Assembly: GCA_910588595.1 (NCBI GenBank)
Contig: CAJUQU010000282.1
Location: 1 to 5,378, forward strand
DNA length: 5,378 nt
Source: an uncultured Lachnospiraceae bacterium
GTDB lineage: Bacteria; Bacillota_A; Clostridia; Lachnospirales; Lachnospiraceae
Reading direction: 5' to 3'
Of this stretch, positions 5,365 to 5,378 are shown in pieces (positions within the stretch are counted from its first letter, which is position 1; each line of letters begins with the position of its first letter). Below the pieces are notes generated by a model that worked only from the letters and a program-made list of their open reading frames with translations, was not told the DNA's origin and did not search any database. Both the position numbers and the translations under genes were made by a program.

Positions 5365-5378
5365 CACCCTATTGAAAC

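Noticed and set aside
5371..5378. ATTGAAAC at the right edge, like the end of many CRISPR repeats
   Set aside because: Only eight bases are seen, with no second copy or spacer pattern in the window; they lie just upstream of a normal gene start.

Overview
The window looks like chromosomal DNA from a Gram-positive, low- to mid-GC anaerobe of the Clostridia, most likely Lachnospiraceae. This is an inference from protein style, strong AGGAGG-type ribosome binding sites and gene content; no phylogenetic marker is present. All six genes lie on the minus strand, so the biological order runs from high to low coordinates.

Region A (5351 to 3701) is a two-gene unit. The first gene encodes a small permuted NlpC/P60-like (YiiX/YebB-type) cysteine hydrolase with an unusual Cys-rich pentapeptide repeat tail. 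It overlaps by 8 nt the gene for a multi-pass membrane protein of the MprF N-terminal / 'flippase-like' family. Both point to envelope-related work.

Region B (3650 to 2017) is an ABC exporter pair: an ATPase of the BcrA/LanF type with a Glu in the Q-loop position, overlapping by 4 nt an ABC-2 type permease with about six membrane segments. A likely extended -10 promoter sits in the 50-nt gap before the ATPase, so this pair may be transcribed independently of region A.

Region C (2016 to 1563) is a 454-nt non-coding stretch. In minus-strand order it holds a probable intrinsic terminator, a strong 9-bp GC hairpin, a perfect 8-bp tandem repeat, a compact cluster of three nearly abutting stem-loops with an alternative long-range pairing, and a probable extended -10 promoter with a roughly 95-nt leader.

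Region D (1562 to the left edge) encodes an OmpR/PhoB-family response regulator overlapping by 4 nt a cytoplasmic histidine kinase that runs off the window. The kinase has no membrane segment and carries a roughly 26-residue insertion in its dimerisation hairpin; the DNA encoding it is three consecutive small palindromes.

Together, B and D resemble Firmicutes loci such as B. subtilis ycbLMNO, in which a two-component system is linked to a BcrAB-like transporter for peptide-antibiotic protection. That regulatory link is inferred from gene neighbourhood and family, not shown directly. No complete novel system is evident; the items most worth a second look are the Cys-rich repeat tail, the palindromic insertion in the kinase and the structured intergenic element.
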